Notes under the pieces: generated by a model
Databases searched by the model: none
What the model saw: only the letters and a program-made list of their open reading frames with translations
What the model was told of the DNA's origin: nothing
Made by a program: the position numbers and the translations under genes
Part shown: piece by piece, positions 34,341-43,977 of the stretch
Position numbering within the stretch: the first letter of the stretch is position 1
How the letters are laid out: the number at the start of each line of letters is the position of its first letter
Source of the DNA: Paenibacillus massiliensis subsp. panacisoli DSM 21345
GTDB taxonomy: Bacteria; Bacillota; Bacilli; Paenibacillales; Paenibacillaceae
Reading direction: 5' to 3'
DNA: 64,000 nt
NCBI RefSeq assembly: GCF_000426545.1
Contig: NZ_AUFO01000012.1
Location: 62,001 to 126,000, forward strand

Positions 34341-37300
34341 TTGAACAGCAGGAACTCCGCGGAAGAGAAGGAATATTTGAAGCACTTGCAGCAGTCGGCA
34401 GAGCGGCTGAAGGGCCAGGAGGGTGAGCTCGCACAATGCATTGCACAGCTGGCCCATTCTCCATATGTGAATGAGAGTGAGCAGACTTATGGGGAAATTG
34501 TTCGTTTGTTGGGACAGAATATCGCGAACTCCGTACAGCAAGACTCCGTACAGCAAGACTCCACACAACAAGACTCCACACAACAGGGCCCGACATTTCT
34601 CCAGCCGTTGGTTCAGGCAGTAAGAAGTCTGACGAAGCAGCCAACAGCTGATTTTTTTGTATATGTGGTGGAACGTGCACTGCTATATCCACACAGTAAC
34701 GGATATAATCGTAGACCCTTCCGAACCCGTGATTACCGTGCCCATTTGCCGCAGATCGTGCGCAAGCTGGCTTCCTTGCTGAGAATGGAGATGCTTGGCT
34801 TTGACCTGAAGGCTTACTTATCTTTGCCTGCAAATGAGCCTTACCCTCATCATGAAGTCAGAACGGTTCTGCCGGATCGTATTGCTTACGCGCTGGATAC
34901 CGGAGATGCACATGTACAGCAGGTACTAACGGATATTATTTATGGAGAGCAGCAGCATGCTCTTCTTAGTGGAGAGATGATCAAGGGAATGCTGATGAGT
35001 AGCTGGGAGGACGGCTACCGTCAGATTGGTGAATTGCTGGTGGCTGCCCGACTGCAGGAGGGTCTCCGTCAAAGTATAGTAGAGCGCATGGATGAGGGGA
35101 CTGTAGAGGCCTTCATCTATATGCTGCGTATCCTGATCGACCATGAGCTGATCCGCTTCAGCTCCGTAGTGCGGGCGATGTCAGTATGGACAGGTATGGC
35201 TCTGGAGTCAGCTAACCAGCGTGTAGCTGGGCAGCTGCTGGAGCAAGCCTTGCAGGCGTTGGTGAGTGCGCAGCTTCGCGAGGAGTGGTTAAGGGAAGAG
35301 AATGCTCATCGTCTGTTGATGAGTCTGTGGGCAACAGCAGTACTTGAGGAACAGGATCTAGCACAGCTGGTCCCAGAGCTCATGAAGCAGGGGCAGCTCT
35401 ACCAGCAGGTAGTCTCTCAGTATGTGCTGGCGAATAGCCAGAACCGACAATTGAGACTGAGCATCGCACGTCAGCATCTGCAAGTGCAGGACCCTGAGTT
35501 AATCTACTGGGTTATCATGAACTACGATGCAGCGTATACGAGGAACTGGGGCTTTAAGATCGAATGGAATGTTGCAAGTGAAGAGAAAGGATCAAGTGTC
35601 CTTCTGACTCCTGTACCTGAGCTGGCGAGTAAGGTGGAACGTCGCCGTGACTTCGAACTGTTCAGGCAAATGCTTGAACAGATTCCACCAAGTGGGGAGG
35701 AAAGGGCATCCCGTGTGCTGGATTACGTCCATTATCATATTCATCGGGATGATGTGGTTCGTAAGATGCTGTATTTGGCAGCCTATGACATGGACCCGGA
35801 TTGGATCGCAGAGGTCATCCTGCTGAAGGATCAGCTGGGACCCGATCTCCGTGGAGAGCTACTATCTTTATTCGTGCGCGGATCAGAGCATACAACGCAG
35901 CGTAATTTTATATTTGAAAGTCTATCCGACAAAAGTATGTCCAATCGTGAGCATGCACTCGCCCATGCCAAGCAGATGCTTCTTGGACCTGATGAGATGA
36001 AGCGATTGGAGGAGCTGCTTAAGCTGAAGACAGGCTCGTTACGACAGCTTGTCATTCAGGTGCTGTTGCTCCAGGACGAGGCCCAGCTGGATACATCACT
36101 GGCACGATTGCTACAGTCCAAGTCTGAGCTTCAGCGTCTGGGTGCGCTTGAGATCCTGACGGAGCAGGCGGCGGTACGACCAGAGCTGAAGCAGGAGGAA
36201 CGTGTACAATCTCTGCTGGAGCTGGTGACTGAGCCCACACCGAAGGAGAAGCCGCTACTCGACAAGCTACGTCCATCTCATGCCAGATACACACTGGAGA
36301 ATGGCTTCGGGCTATTTGATCCTTCTCGCCGCAGAGCACTGCTGGAAGAGGTTCGGGATGTTAGCGATTTCCGTCCAGAGGAGCTGTTCACCCTGACTCC
36401 CGAGCGGATAAGCACATGGCTAGAGGGCTTGGATCAGCTAGTGCATGAGCACAGAGATTATGAATATGAGATCGAGTATTATGCGGGATATCGTCATAGC
36501 TATCTGCTTGGTACTCGTCTGCAATCCAAGGTACGGTATAACGAGCGCAAGCATATCCCAGAGCTGGATCAACTGCCGCTGTCGGAGGTATGGCACGCCT
36601 ACTTCCGTGATCATCAGCTAACCAGTCAGGAACTGTTACAGCTGTTTATCATTGCGCGCTTTCCCAGCCTGCGAGGCACCTTGAATGAGTATTACCAATA
36701 TTATCATTACACGATGGATTCCTATGATGACATGAAGGAGATCTGGCTGCTGGAGGGCTGGCGCAAATCCTATATAGAGCAGGTGTACCCCCTATCCTTG
36801 ATTGAGGACATCCAAGGTTTGCTTCTTAATCTGCAGTATAAAGACCAGGTGAAGACGCTGATTGAGGCAGCCTTTACAGATAGCAACCGAGAAGATACCT
36901 TCAGCATGGCAGAGCGATACTGGTCGGCAATCCTGCATCTTATGCCCGCAGATCAAGTGCAGCAAGAGGCGGGACTGCTGAGCATGTTGACGGACACGTG
37001 GGCCTATCTCGTGCGAGATCGTAGCTATGATGACGCAAGCTTCCAGCGATATTTCCAGACAGCCTATCAAGCTATGGTTAAGGTGGAGAAGGTATATCCG
37101 AAAATGCTACTGTCCTTGTCAGATTTCATCCGAGCCTATGAGCTGAGCCTGATCGATGAACAGGAGATCTACTACCAGCTACTCGCAGGCCCTAGCTCAC
37201 CGCATTTCCTCATGGACCTGACTTCTCCGCGAACAGAGACAACAGATGGACATCCTCGTATAGAGGCTCTGCGTGACACGGCCATAAGCCGGATTGTGGA

Positions 37301-39476
37301 GCTGGAGCTATTACGTGGGGAGCTACCGACTGAATTAACGGAGCAGGCGATGAAGCTGGGCCGACTAACTGGCATCGAATATTGGGTCCGATTGGTTGCA
37401 GCTCTTGACCAGGATTCCTTTGTGCGCGGATATATATATTCCTATGGGAACAGCACTACACGCAAGGAGACATTCAGCTATCTCATACGCAACTGCCATC
37501 CACGCCCAGGAGAGGGGAAGAAGGAGCTTGCCGAGCTGCTACAGCAATACCCCCTGACGGAGAAAAGGCTGTTGGAGGCCGCCATGTATGCTCCGCAATG
37601 GCTGGACATCGTATCCGGACACCTTGGGTGGGAGGGACTGCATAGTGCAGCTTGGTACTTCCATGCCCACATTAATGAGCATTTCTCTGCGGAGAAGGAG
37701 ACGGTGGTCGCTTGTTATTCACCGATAACTGCTCAAGATTTCAATGACGGTGCCTTCGACATTCGCTGGTTCAATGATGCCTATGCCACCCTTGGTGCGA
37801 AGCGCTTCAAGCTGCTATATGACTGTGCGAAGTATATCTCAGGTGGGGCTAACCACCGCCGCTCCCAGCTGTTCGCGGATGCCGTGCTAGGGGAGCTGTC
37901 ACTTGAGGAGATGCACGGCTCTGTAGTGGTGAAGCGCAACAAGGATCATCTGCTGGCGTATAGTCTGATTCCGTTAGCACTTGGCTCTGAGCGCGAGCAG
38001 GATGTACGTGGACGGTATGATTTTGTTCAGCAGTTTCTTAAGGAAAGTAAGAAATTCGGGGCTCAGCGTAAAGCCAGTGAAGGTACGGCTGCTCAGATCG
38101 CTCTCGATAATCTGGCACGTAATGCCGGATATGCCGATGTGACGCGTTTGACATGGGATATGGAGGCGAGCAGGCTGGATGGCCTGGAGCCGTTCCTCGA
38201 ACCGTATGAGGTAGAGCCAGGTCTGCATGTGAAGCTGGAGATTAGCAGGGAAGGACAGACGAGCATTGTGGCGGTGAAGCAGGGTAAGGAGCTAAAATCC
38301 TTGCCGTCCCGTGTGAACAAGCATGAGCATGTTGTACGCCTGAAGGAGCTGAAGGGCGAGCTGACGGATCAATACCGTCGTGCTCGGCAGGAGCTGGAGC
38401 GATCCATGGTGCAAGAGACCGTGTTCACCGCTCAGGAATTGTTCCGTCTCATCGGTAATCCTGTACTTGCTCCGCTCCTGCAGGCGCTTGTGTTCCGTAG
38501 TGGAGACGCCTTCGGGTACTTGGATGAGGGACTGCGCTGTCTGCTTGGTCCACAGGTACAGTCTGATTCAGAGCAAGGGGGCACGGATAATGGAGAACGG
38601 GGTTATGTGAGTCATCCGCTGGATTCCGAAGATCAACTGGTCATTGCTCATCCGCTGCATCTGTACAAGAGTGGCCTGTGGCACCTGTACCAGCGTAACA
38701 GTATGGAGAAGCTATTCTACATTGGACAGCGTGAACGAGAGGATCTCAAGCAGCGCGAGCCCTTCAAGCAGGTGTTCCGCGAGCTCTATTTGCCTAACGA
38801 GGATGAGCTGGCTAACGGGCTGGTCTCGAATCGCTATGCAGGGTATCAGGTGCAGCCGAATAAGACGGTCTCGTTGCTCAAGCAGCGTCAGTGGACGGTT
38901 AGCTACGAAGAGGGGCTGCAGCGCGTGGATTACCACCATAATCTGATTGCGCGGCTGTACGCGATGGCCGATTGGTTCTCCCCGGCGGATACCGAGTCAC
39001 CTACACTAGAGACGGTGCAGTTCTTTGACCGAAAGACCAATGAGCCTGTGGCTCTAAAGGATGTACCTGGAGTATTATTTTCCGAGGTGATGCGTGATCT
39101 CGATCTGGTCGTTAGCGTTGCTTATGTTGGTGGAGTTGATCCAGAGGCCAGTCTGACGACGATTGAGATGCGGCGTGTCATCGTGAAGGAATCCCTTCGC
39201 CTGTTGAAGCTGGAGAATGTAAGGCTGGAAGGCAACTATGCTCGTATTGCAGGCGAATTAGGCGAATATGCCGTTCATCTTGGCAGTGGGAGCACATTCA
39301 AGCAGGCAGCAGGTGACTTGTATATTGTACCTGTGCATAGCCAGCATCGGGGGCGAATCTTCCTTCCTTTCCTGGATGAGGACCCCAAGACGGCAGAGAT
39401 CTTGTCCAAGATTGTGCTGCTGGCCGAGGATCGCAAGATCAAGGACCCGCAGATTCTGGAGCAGCTGCGTTCCTGA
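34341..39476 (+). CDS. Giant DUF4132-family protein
   Basis: A 1711-residue cytosolic protein made mostly of helical, HEAT-like repeats. The C-terminal part (from about 1270) carries DUF4132 features: a beta-hairpin region HVKLEISREGQTSIVAVKQGKELKSLPSRV, then KGELTDQYRRARQELERSMVQETVFTAQELFRLIGNPVLAPLLQALVF, and later HPLHL and FKQVFRELY. Related proteins include E. coli MolR/YehI; their biochemical role is unknown. Near residues 62-83 is a fourfold QDS(V/T)Q repeat. TTG 34341 (AGGAGG 9 nt upstream) is preferred over ATG 34335 (3 nt). No TM or enzyme motif is visible. Its size and repeat form suggest a scaffold. Confidence 0.75.
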   Translation: MNSRNSAEEKEYLKHLQQSAERLKGQEGELAQCIAQLAHSPYVNESEQTYGEIVRLLGQNIANSVQQDSVQQDSTQQDSTQQGPTFLQPLVQAVRSLTKQPTADFFVYVVERALLYPHSNGYNRRPFRTRDYRAHLPQIVRKLASLLRMEMLGFDLKAYLSLPANEPYPHHEVRTVLPDRIAYALDTGDAHVQQVLTDIIYGEQQHALLSGEMIKGMLMSSWEDGYRQIGELLVAARLQEGLRQSIVERMDEGTVEAFIYMLRILIDHELIRFSSVVRAMSVWTGMALESANQRVAGQLLEQALQALVSAQLREEWLREENAHRLLMSLWATAVLEEQDLAQLVPELMKQGQLYQQVVSQYVLANSQNRQLRLSIARQHLQVQDPELIYWVIMNYDAAYTRNWGFKIEWNVASEEKGSSVLLTPVPELASKVERRRDFELFRQMLEQIPPSGEERASRVLDYVHYHIHRDDVVRKMLYLAAYDMDPDWIAEVILLKDQLGPDLRGELLSLFVRGSEHTTQRNFIFESLSDKSMSNREHALAHAKQMLLGPDEMKRLEELLKLKTGSLRQLVIQVLLLQDEAQLDTSLARLLQSKSELQRLGALEILTEQAAVRPELKQEERVQSLLELVTEPTPKEKPLLDKLRPSHARYTLENGFGLFDPSRRRALLEEVRDVSDFRPEELFTLTPERISTWLEGLDQLVHEHRDYEYEIEYYAGYRHSYLLGTRLQSKVRYNERKHIPELDQLPLSEVWHAYFRDHQLTSQELLQLFIIARFPSLRGTLNEYYQYYHYTMDSYDDMKEIWLLEGWRKSYIEQVYPLSLIEDIQGLLLNLQYKDQVKTLIEAAFTDSNREDTFSMAERYWSAILHLMPADQVQQEAGLLSMLTDTWAYLVRDRSYDDASFQRYFQTAYQAMVKVEKVYPKMLLSLSDFIRAYELSLIDEQEIYYQLLAGPSSPHFLMDLTSPRTETTDGHPRIEALRDTAISRIVELELLRGELPTELTEQAMKLGRLTGIEYWVRLVAALDQDSFVRGYIYSYGNSTTRKETFSYLIRNCHPRPGEGKKELAELLQQYPLTEKRLLEAAMYAPQWLDIVSGHLGWEGLHSAAWYFHAHINEHFSAEKETVVACYSPITAQDFNDGAFDIRWFNDAYATLGAKRFKLLYDCAKYISGGANHRRSQLFADAVLGELSLEEMHGSVVVKRNKDHLLAYSLIPLALGSEREQDVRGRYDFVQQFLKESKKFGAQRKASEGTAAQIALDNLARNAGYADVTRLTWDMEASRLDGLEPFLEPYEVEPGLHVKLEISREGQTSIVAVKQGKELKSLPSRVNKHEHVVRLKELKGELTDQYRRARQELERSMVQETVFTAQELFRLIGNPVLAPLLQALVFRSGDAFGYLDEGLRCLLGPQVQSDSEQGGTDNGERGYVSHPLDSEDQLVIAHPLHLYKSGLWHLYQRNSMEKLFYIGQREREDLKQREPFKQVFRELYLPNEDELANGLVSNRYAGYQVQPNKTVSLLKQRQWTVSYEEGLQRVDYHHNLIARLYAMADWFSPADTESPTLETVQFFDRKTNEPVALKDVPGVLFSEVMRDLDLVVSVAYVGGVDPEASLTTIEMRRVIVKESLRLLKLENVRLEGNYARIAGELGEYAVHLGSGSTFKQAAGDLYIVPVHSQHRGRIFLPFLDEDPKTAEILSKIVLLAEDRKIKDPQILEQLRS
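34529..34588 (+). repeat. Fourfold 15-bp coding repeat in the DUF4132 gene
   Basis: The unit ctccgtacagcaaga repeats four times (the last two with cacacaacaaga), encoding QDSVQ, QDSVQ, QDSTQ, QDSTQ. Being in frame, it is likely to vary in copy number between strains and would extend or shorten a linker. Confidence 0.85.
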
Positions 39477-39594
39477 GTGAAGGTGTGAGTCTCATAAGGG
39501 CTAGCTGGAGCCTCATGCTCTAATAGTCAGGTTGGCGGCAAAACGCACATATGATAGAATGCATGTTAACTTTGCTCTCTTAAGAGGAGGTAAC

Positions 39595-40047
39595 ATGATT
39601 CATTTTAGAATAGCTACAGTAGATGATCTGTATAAAATTGTTGAAATGCTTGCGGACGACGAACTGGGCAGAGTGAGAGAACGCTTCGAGACTCCCCTTC
39701 CGGACAGCTATGTAAGAGCGTTTGAGGCCATTGATTCAGATCCAAATAATGAACTGATTGTGTCCTGCCTGAATGAAGAGATTGTTGGCGTACTACAGCT
39801 TACGTTTACTCCTTATCTTACTCATCAAGGTAGCTGGAGAGCTACGATTGAAGGGGTGCGGACGGCTTCTTCAGTAAGAGGAGAAGGCATGGGGAGCCAA
39901 TTGATTCAATGGGCGATAGAGCGCGCCAAAGAGCGAGGCTGTCATATGGTCCAGCTAACGACAGATAAAAAACGAGCTGATGCGTTGCGTTTTTATGAGC
40001 GTTTAGGCTTTACGGCGACACATGAAGGGCTGAAAATGAAGCTGTAA
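39595..40047 (+). CDS. GNAT family N-acetyltransferase
   Basis: A 150-residue acetyltransferase. It starts MIHFRIATVDDLYKIVEML; the acetyl-CoA loop is SSVRGEGMGSQLIQWAIERAKERGC (a V-R-G-x-G-x-G variant of the Q/RxxGxG/A motif), and the closing strand/helix is ADALRFYERLGFTATHEGLKMKL. The substrate is not predictable. ATG 39595 has AGAGGAGG 4 nt upstream; 21 extra codons in the longer frame are not coding. It is a single gene, ended by a strong hairpin. Confidence 0.85.
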   Translation: MIHFRIATVDDLYKIVEMLADDELGRVRERFETPLPDSYVRAFEAIDSDPNNELIVSCLNEEIVGVLQLTFTPYLTHQGSWRATIEGVRTASSVRGEGMGSQLIQWAIERAKERGCHMVQLTTDKKRADALRFYERLGFTATHEGLKMKL

Positions 40048-40101
40048 TGAGCGTCTCATATTAAACGAATGATGGGATAAAAGTGTAGAAGCTATGCATT
40101 A

Positions 40102-40138
40102 GACAAAGAGGCTCTTCCGCTGGGAAGAGCCTTTGTCA
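40102..40138 (+). terminator. Terminator after the GNAT gene
   Basis: GACAAAG-A-GGCTCTTCC pairs with GGAAGAGCC-TTTGTC around a short GCTG loop. The stem is long and almost perfect. It also carries its own T stretch. Confidence 0.8.
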
Positions 40139-40219
40139 TCGTTACGGGTGCGTAGTAGATTTTTCTGTAGAGTAAGCAGTGTAAGCTTAGTATAAATAGC
40201 TCAATTTGGAGGAGTCTGA

Positions 40220-41038
40220 ATGCCGTATTGCAAAGTCAAGAATGCCAATATATATTACGAGGAAATGGGTGAAGGCAGACCGATTATAATGATCCACGGC
40301 TTTACACCGGACCATCGGTTAATGAGTGGGTGCATGGAGCCCATATTTGAAAAAAACTCCGGTTGGCGTCGTATCTATCTTGACCTGCCTGGAATGGGAC
40401 TGACACAGGATTACGATCAAATCAATAATTCAGATGATATGCTGGAAGCAGTAGTCGATTTTATCGAAACACTTATTCCGAACCAAGATTATCTTATCGC
40501 AGGTGAATCATACGGTGGATATATCACAAGAGGGGTAATTAATAGACATAGAGATCGTATTGGTGGTGCTGCGCTGATTTGTCCATTAATGATTCCTGAG
40601 CATAAGAGAAGAATCGTTCCCGAACATATTGTTGTTCATTATGATCGTGAGTTCATGGATACTTTAAGCGAAGAGCAAAGAAGTGATTTTAGCGCAAATC
40701 AAGTTGTTCTCAATGAATATAATTGGAAAAGGTATTCTAATGAGATCGTGGCAGGCTGTAGAATTGCTGATTATGATTTTCTTAGCAAAATCCAGAGAAA
40801 CTATGGATTCTCCACCAATATAGATGAAGTCATTTTCGATAAACCAACCGTATTTACTCTCGGTCGACAAGATGCGGTCGTTGGTTACATCGATGCTTTT
40901 GGCATTTTAGACAAGTATCCTAGAGCAACCTTCGCCGTTCTGGACCGGGCAGGCCATAATCTTCAGATTGAACAGGCTATCTTGTTTGAGTCACTTATCA
41001 GTGAGTGGCTTGAAAGAGTAAAAGAGTGTGGATGCTAG
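40220..41038 (+). CDS. Alpha/beta hydrolase
   Basis: A 272-residue alpha/beta hydrolase. The oxyanion region is MIHGFTPDHRLM, the nucleophile Ser is in AGESYGGYI, the acid Asp is probably in TLGRQDAVVGY and the His in RAGHNLQIEQ. It resembles the proline-iminopeptidase/esterase-like branch; no substrate can be named. GGAGGAG lies 7 nt before the ATG. Its third codon positions are more AT-rich than in neighbouring genes, hinting at more recent acquisition. It is a single gene between two hairpins. Confidence 0.85.
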   Translation: MPYCKVKNANIYYEEMGEGRPIIMIHGFTPDHRLMSGCMEPIFEKNSGWRRIYLDLPGMGLTQDYDQINNSDDMLEAVVDFIETLIPNQDYLIAGESYGGYITRGVINRHRDRIGGAALICPLMIPEHKRRIVPEHIVVHYDREFMDTLSEEQRSDFSANQVVLNEYNWKRYSNEIVAGCRIADYDFLSKIQRNYGFSTNIDEVIFDKPTVFTLGRQDAVVGYIDAFGILDKYPRATFAVLDRAGHNLQIEQAILFESLISEWLERVKECGC

Positions 41039-41084
41039 CTTTATATGAATCTAGATGGATATGAACACGAGACGTTTAATTCAA

Positions 41085-41139
41085 CGCAACAGCGACAGTC
41101 TAGGAGATTATTCTCTCGTCCTTTACTGTCGCTGTTGCG
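41085..41139. terminator. Bidirectional terminator, hydrolase and ArsR-type regulator
   Basis: CGCAACAGCGACAGT (41085-41099) and ACTGTCGCTGTTGCG (41125-41139) form a perfect 15-bp stem with a 25-nt loop between convergent genes. The plus-strand side runs into attattcgg. Confidence 0.8.
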
Positions 41140-41171
41140 ATTATTCGGGGTATAGGTTGATTCTCTAGTAC

Positions 41172-42104
41172 TTAAAGACCTTCTCTTGCTGCCGAGTCCA
41201 GTAGCTTGTAGTACAGTCGGAAAATGATATCCTGATTGTAGTTCCCGAAGCCCGAGCCGAATAAGGTCACACCGCCAACATGTCTTGATTCCTCCAGCAC
41301 GGCGATGCGGAAGGTCCACTGCTTGTTCTCGATGCCTACCTGCTGTATGCCTACGTCAGAGATTTGTTTGCCATCAATGAAGGTGCCTTCGGCAGTAATT
41401 CGAAGCCGCTTGAGCAGACCATATTGGTTGACAGTATCGGGCCACCAGCCTGGTGTATACTTGCCGCGACTGTCTCCGAAATCCCCCGGGCTGGTCCATG
41501 TCCCCAACTGAACATCATTCAGGAAGAAGGTAATGTCCGAAGGCCAGTTGTTGTTCGTAGAGGGGGCTTCGGAGGAGAGCTCCAGGGAAATCTCCAGTTC
41601 CTCAGGCTGCTCGCTGGAGAGGAGGAAATTTGGGATCTTGTAGTCGATATAGCCTTTACCGAACCAGAGAATTTTAGCATTGACCCGCTCTGCATCCAGA
41701 AAGTAACGAGGCTCGTCATATTCACCAATAACACTGTCGACAGTAGCCAGCCCGCAGGTGGGCTCAATCTTGAAATCGGCATAATGACCAACGGAAATCT
41801 CGGTATGATGATATTGACGCACCTCTTGCTGCTGTCCAGGGAGCGTAATCTCAATCTTGTCTGCGGCGAGGCTGCATACCTTCTGCACACCGCCACGACC
41901 TGGCTGCATACGAGTGGAGATCAGGCCAGCCTTCTCCAGCTTCTTGACATGCATGGTCATAATGGCGCTGCTCAGTGTCAGTGCATCTGCCAGTTCACGG
42001 ATATTCATCGGCTTGTTCGCCAACAGTTGTATAATCTTCAATCGGACTTCACTGGCTAATGCTTCGTACACCGGAAGAGATTTTTCTGAGATATCGAGTT
42101 CCAT
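41172..42104 (-). CDS. ArsR-type HTH regulator fused to a beta-rich sensor domain
   Basis: A 310-residue regulator. Residues 10-95 are a winged helix (YEALASEVRLKIIQLLANKPMNIRELADALTLSSAIMTMHVKKLEKAGLI). Residues about 95-310 form a beta-rich domain containing the Trp/Gly-rich GTWTSPGDFGDSRGKYTPGWWPDTVNQYG, which looks like a carbohydrate- or ligand-binding jelly roll. This architecture is frequent in Paenibacillus next to sugar genes. The metal-binding Cys of classical ArsR is absent. ATG 42104 follows GAGGAG. The AT-rich gap after it likely holds its promoter and operator. Confidence 0.75.
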   Translation of the reverse strand: MELDISEKSLPVYEALASEVRLKIIQLLANKPMNIRELADALTLSSAIMTMHVKKLEKAGLISTRMQPGRGGVQKVCSLAADKIEITLPGQQQEVRQYHHTEISVGHYADFKIEPTCGLATVDSVIGEYDEPRYFLDAERVNAKILWFGKGYIDYKIPNFLLSSEQPEELEISLELSSEAPSTNNNWPSDITFFLNDVQLGTWTSPGDFGDSRGKYTPGWWPDTVNQYGLLKRLRITAEGTFIDGKQISDVGIQQVGIENKQWTFRIAVLEESRHVGGVTLFGSGFGNYNQDIIFRLYYKLLDSAAREGL

Positions 42105-42185
42105 GGGCGCTCCTCACTTGTAAATTCTATATCGTTTACATAAGTGTATATTATTTATATTTTTACTAACTATAATACGATGATT

Positions 42186-42229
42186 TGTCCCCGGTTACAA
42201 GCCCAATCCTCGGCCTGTCTCCGGGGACA
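42186..42229. terminator. Hairpin after the 295-residue membrane protein gene
   Basis: TGTCCCCGG (42186-42194) and CCGGGGACA (42221-42229) form a perfect 9-bp stem, with an inner CTGTC/GACAG alternative. It lies 74 nt after the minus-strand membrane protein stop and upstream of the ArsR-type gene. Confidence 0.5.
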
Positions 42230-42302
42230 GACCGGATGACAACATAAGATGAATTTGCTGGATCATCATTAACACTACCTTGTAGTCGGGCAATGAGCGA
42301 GG

Positions 42303-43190
42303 CTATTGGCTCGTGTTACCGGCATCAGGGAATGTACCCTTAGGGGGCTCGGGGTCTTCATCCGGCTGACCTGCATAAGGGCGGTTACTCCGGGATCGCC
42401 CACGAGTGAAGCGGAAGCCGAGGACGAACATCAGGAGCTGTGCGGCCAGAATATAAGGGGAGGCTCCCAGCCCCAGCCACTGTAGCAAAGCCATGCCAGC
42501 GATAAGAAACGATACAATGCTGGCTGGGATATGAGACGCTGTCACATCCAGGCCATTCTGGCGCCGAAGGCTGAGCAGGCGGTAAACACACAGGATGGCT
42601 AGCAGGCCAGACAGGAGCTGCATCCAGAGCAAGCTATGCTCCCACGGGGTAGCCGTATCTTCGAGTGCTAACCATTGACGCAGCATCCGCCAGATCAGCC
42701 AAAGAATGCCGATGAGTGCCGCTGGACCGAGAGCTGGGCGCAGCATACTCCACCAGGCCGTTCCCCATCCGGGGGCGTGCGTCTCTTGCAGCAGCATTCG
42801 CCGTTCGTCGATTAGCTTGTTCATTTCTCGTTCTATTGATTTATGCAGTAGCGAGATATGTGAGCTGTCCGCCTGCTCTAGACAATCCTGAATCTCCTCC
42901 TGCAGATAGGGTGTTAGATAAGGAGCTGCTTTGGCTTTCTCCAAAGCCCGGACAAGACTGCTATCCGGCTCACCTCGTCTTGAGCCTTCCCTTACGCATG
43001 CCAGGGCTCCAGCAAGCTCGCCGTATATGTATAATGATTCCTGAAGCTCGTCCAGCCTGCTACGACGAGATAGTCGCAATTGCGCAGTGCTGTGCACATA
43101 CAGCCACACCACGAGGACGCCGGTCCAGGTGAACGCCAGCATGACGAAGAGTTCAATCCAATTCCAGTTCATAGGCTCCGCTGGGGACAA
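42303..43190 (-). CDS. Membrane protein of unknown function
   Basis: A 295-residue protein I do not recognise. One TM helix is near residues 12-32 (IELFVMLAFTWTGVLVVWLYV). A soluble, mostly helical and charged segment follows (about 40-145), then four TM helices (about 150-265), and a polar C-terminal tail. There are no enzyme motifs. The TTG at 43190 has AGGAGG 7 nt upstream; the ATG at 43172 is an alternative. It is a single gene between the ArsR-type regulator and a divergent acetyltransferase. Confidence 0.6.
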   Translation of the reverse strand: MSPAEPMNWNWIELFVMLAFTWTGVLVVWLYVHSTAQLRLSRRSRLDELQESLYIYGELAGALACVREGSRRGEPDSSLVRALEKAKAAPYLTPYLQEEIQDCLEQADSSHISLLHKSIEREMNKLIDERRMLLQETHAPGWGTAWWSMLRPALGPAALIGILWLIWRMLRQWLALEDTATPWEHSLLWMQLLSGLLAILCVYRLLSLRRQNGLDVTASHIPASIVSFLIAGMALLQWLGLGASPYILAAQLLMFVLGFRFTRGRSRSNRPYAGQPDEDPEPPKGTFPDAGNTSQ

Positions 43191-43448
43191 CGCGGTCCCT
43201 CCTTTCCTTAATAATTACACTATTGCATAACCCCGATATACATTTCAAGAAAGATGCCAAAAATCCTTAGCTCGAAACGGAAGGCTAAGCTTCGAGGATC
43301 ATTAGTAAGGTGTTAAATACAGTTCTTTATTCATATAAACGCGCAAGATCTGGAGGCAAACGCTGTATGGGGTCGTGTTTGTGATTTAATTTTGCATAAT
43401 ACTGTTACAATGAGTAAGATAAGCGAGCGCGGAAGGAGAATGGTTCAG

Positions 43449-43850
43449 ATGGAGATTAGATATGAGATACCTGCTGCTGAAGAGTACCTATCACTGCGCG
43501 GAGAAGCTGGACTATCCGTGTTCAGCCTGGAAGCAGCGAAGAAGGGGCTTGCCAATAGTCTGTTCGCGGTAACGCTCCGTGAGGCGGAACAATTGATCGG
43601 AATGGGGCGAGTAAGCGGGGATGGAGGATGCTTCTTCCTGGTCACCGATATTGCTGTTAAGCCGTCAGAGCAGGGCAAGGGCTACGGCAAGCTTATAATG
43701 GGTGAGATTATGAAATTCCTGGAGCGTGAAGTCCCCTCAGGAAGCTTCGCCAATCTCTTTGCAGATGTCCCTGCTAACCGACTGTATGAGCAATTCGGCT
43801 TTCGGTTAACGAGTCCCGTCTCGGAGGGAATGTACTGGAGGAAGCCTTGA
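43449..43850 (+). CDS. GNAT family N-acetyltransferase
   Basis: A 133-residue acetyltransferase with LVTDIAVKPSEQGKGYGKLIMGEIMKFL (acetyl-CoA binding QGKGYG) and the closing NRLYEQFGFRLTSP. It resembles the YtmI/arylamine-like small GNATs; the substrate is unknown. ATG 43449 has AAGGAG 10 nt upstream, better than ATG 43440, which nearly abuts it, or the frame from 43392. Followed by an NAD(P)-binding protein gene. Confidence 0.8.
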   Translation: MEIRYEIPAAEEYLSLRGEAGLSVFSLEAAKKGLANSLFAVTLREAEQLIGMGRVSGDGGCFFLVTDIAVKPSEQGKGYGKLIMGEIMKFLEREVPSGSFANLFADVPANRLYEQFGFRLTSPVSEGMYWRKP

Positions 43851-43977
43851 AGGAGTAAGATGGCGAGAAATACGTTTAGCCAGAGCAGAGTAAGGATAAG
43901 TAATAACATAAGATGTGTATTCACCACAACGATCAGCTGTATGAGACAAGAACTTCATTAGAAAAGGGGAAATACAT

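Noticed and set aside
34165..34833. 222-codon minus-strand frame
   Set aside because: Antisense to the DUF4132 gene start; its repeated VWSLAVRS motif only mirrors the 15-bp coding repeat.
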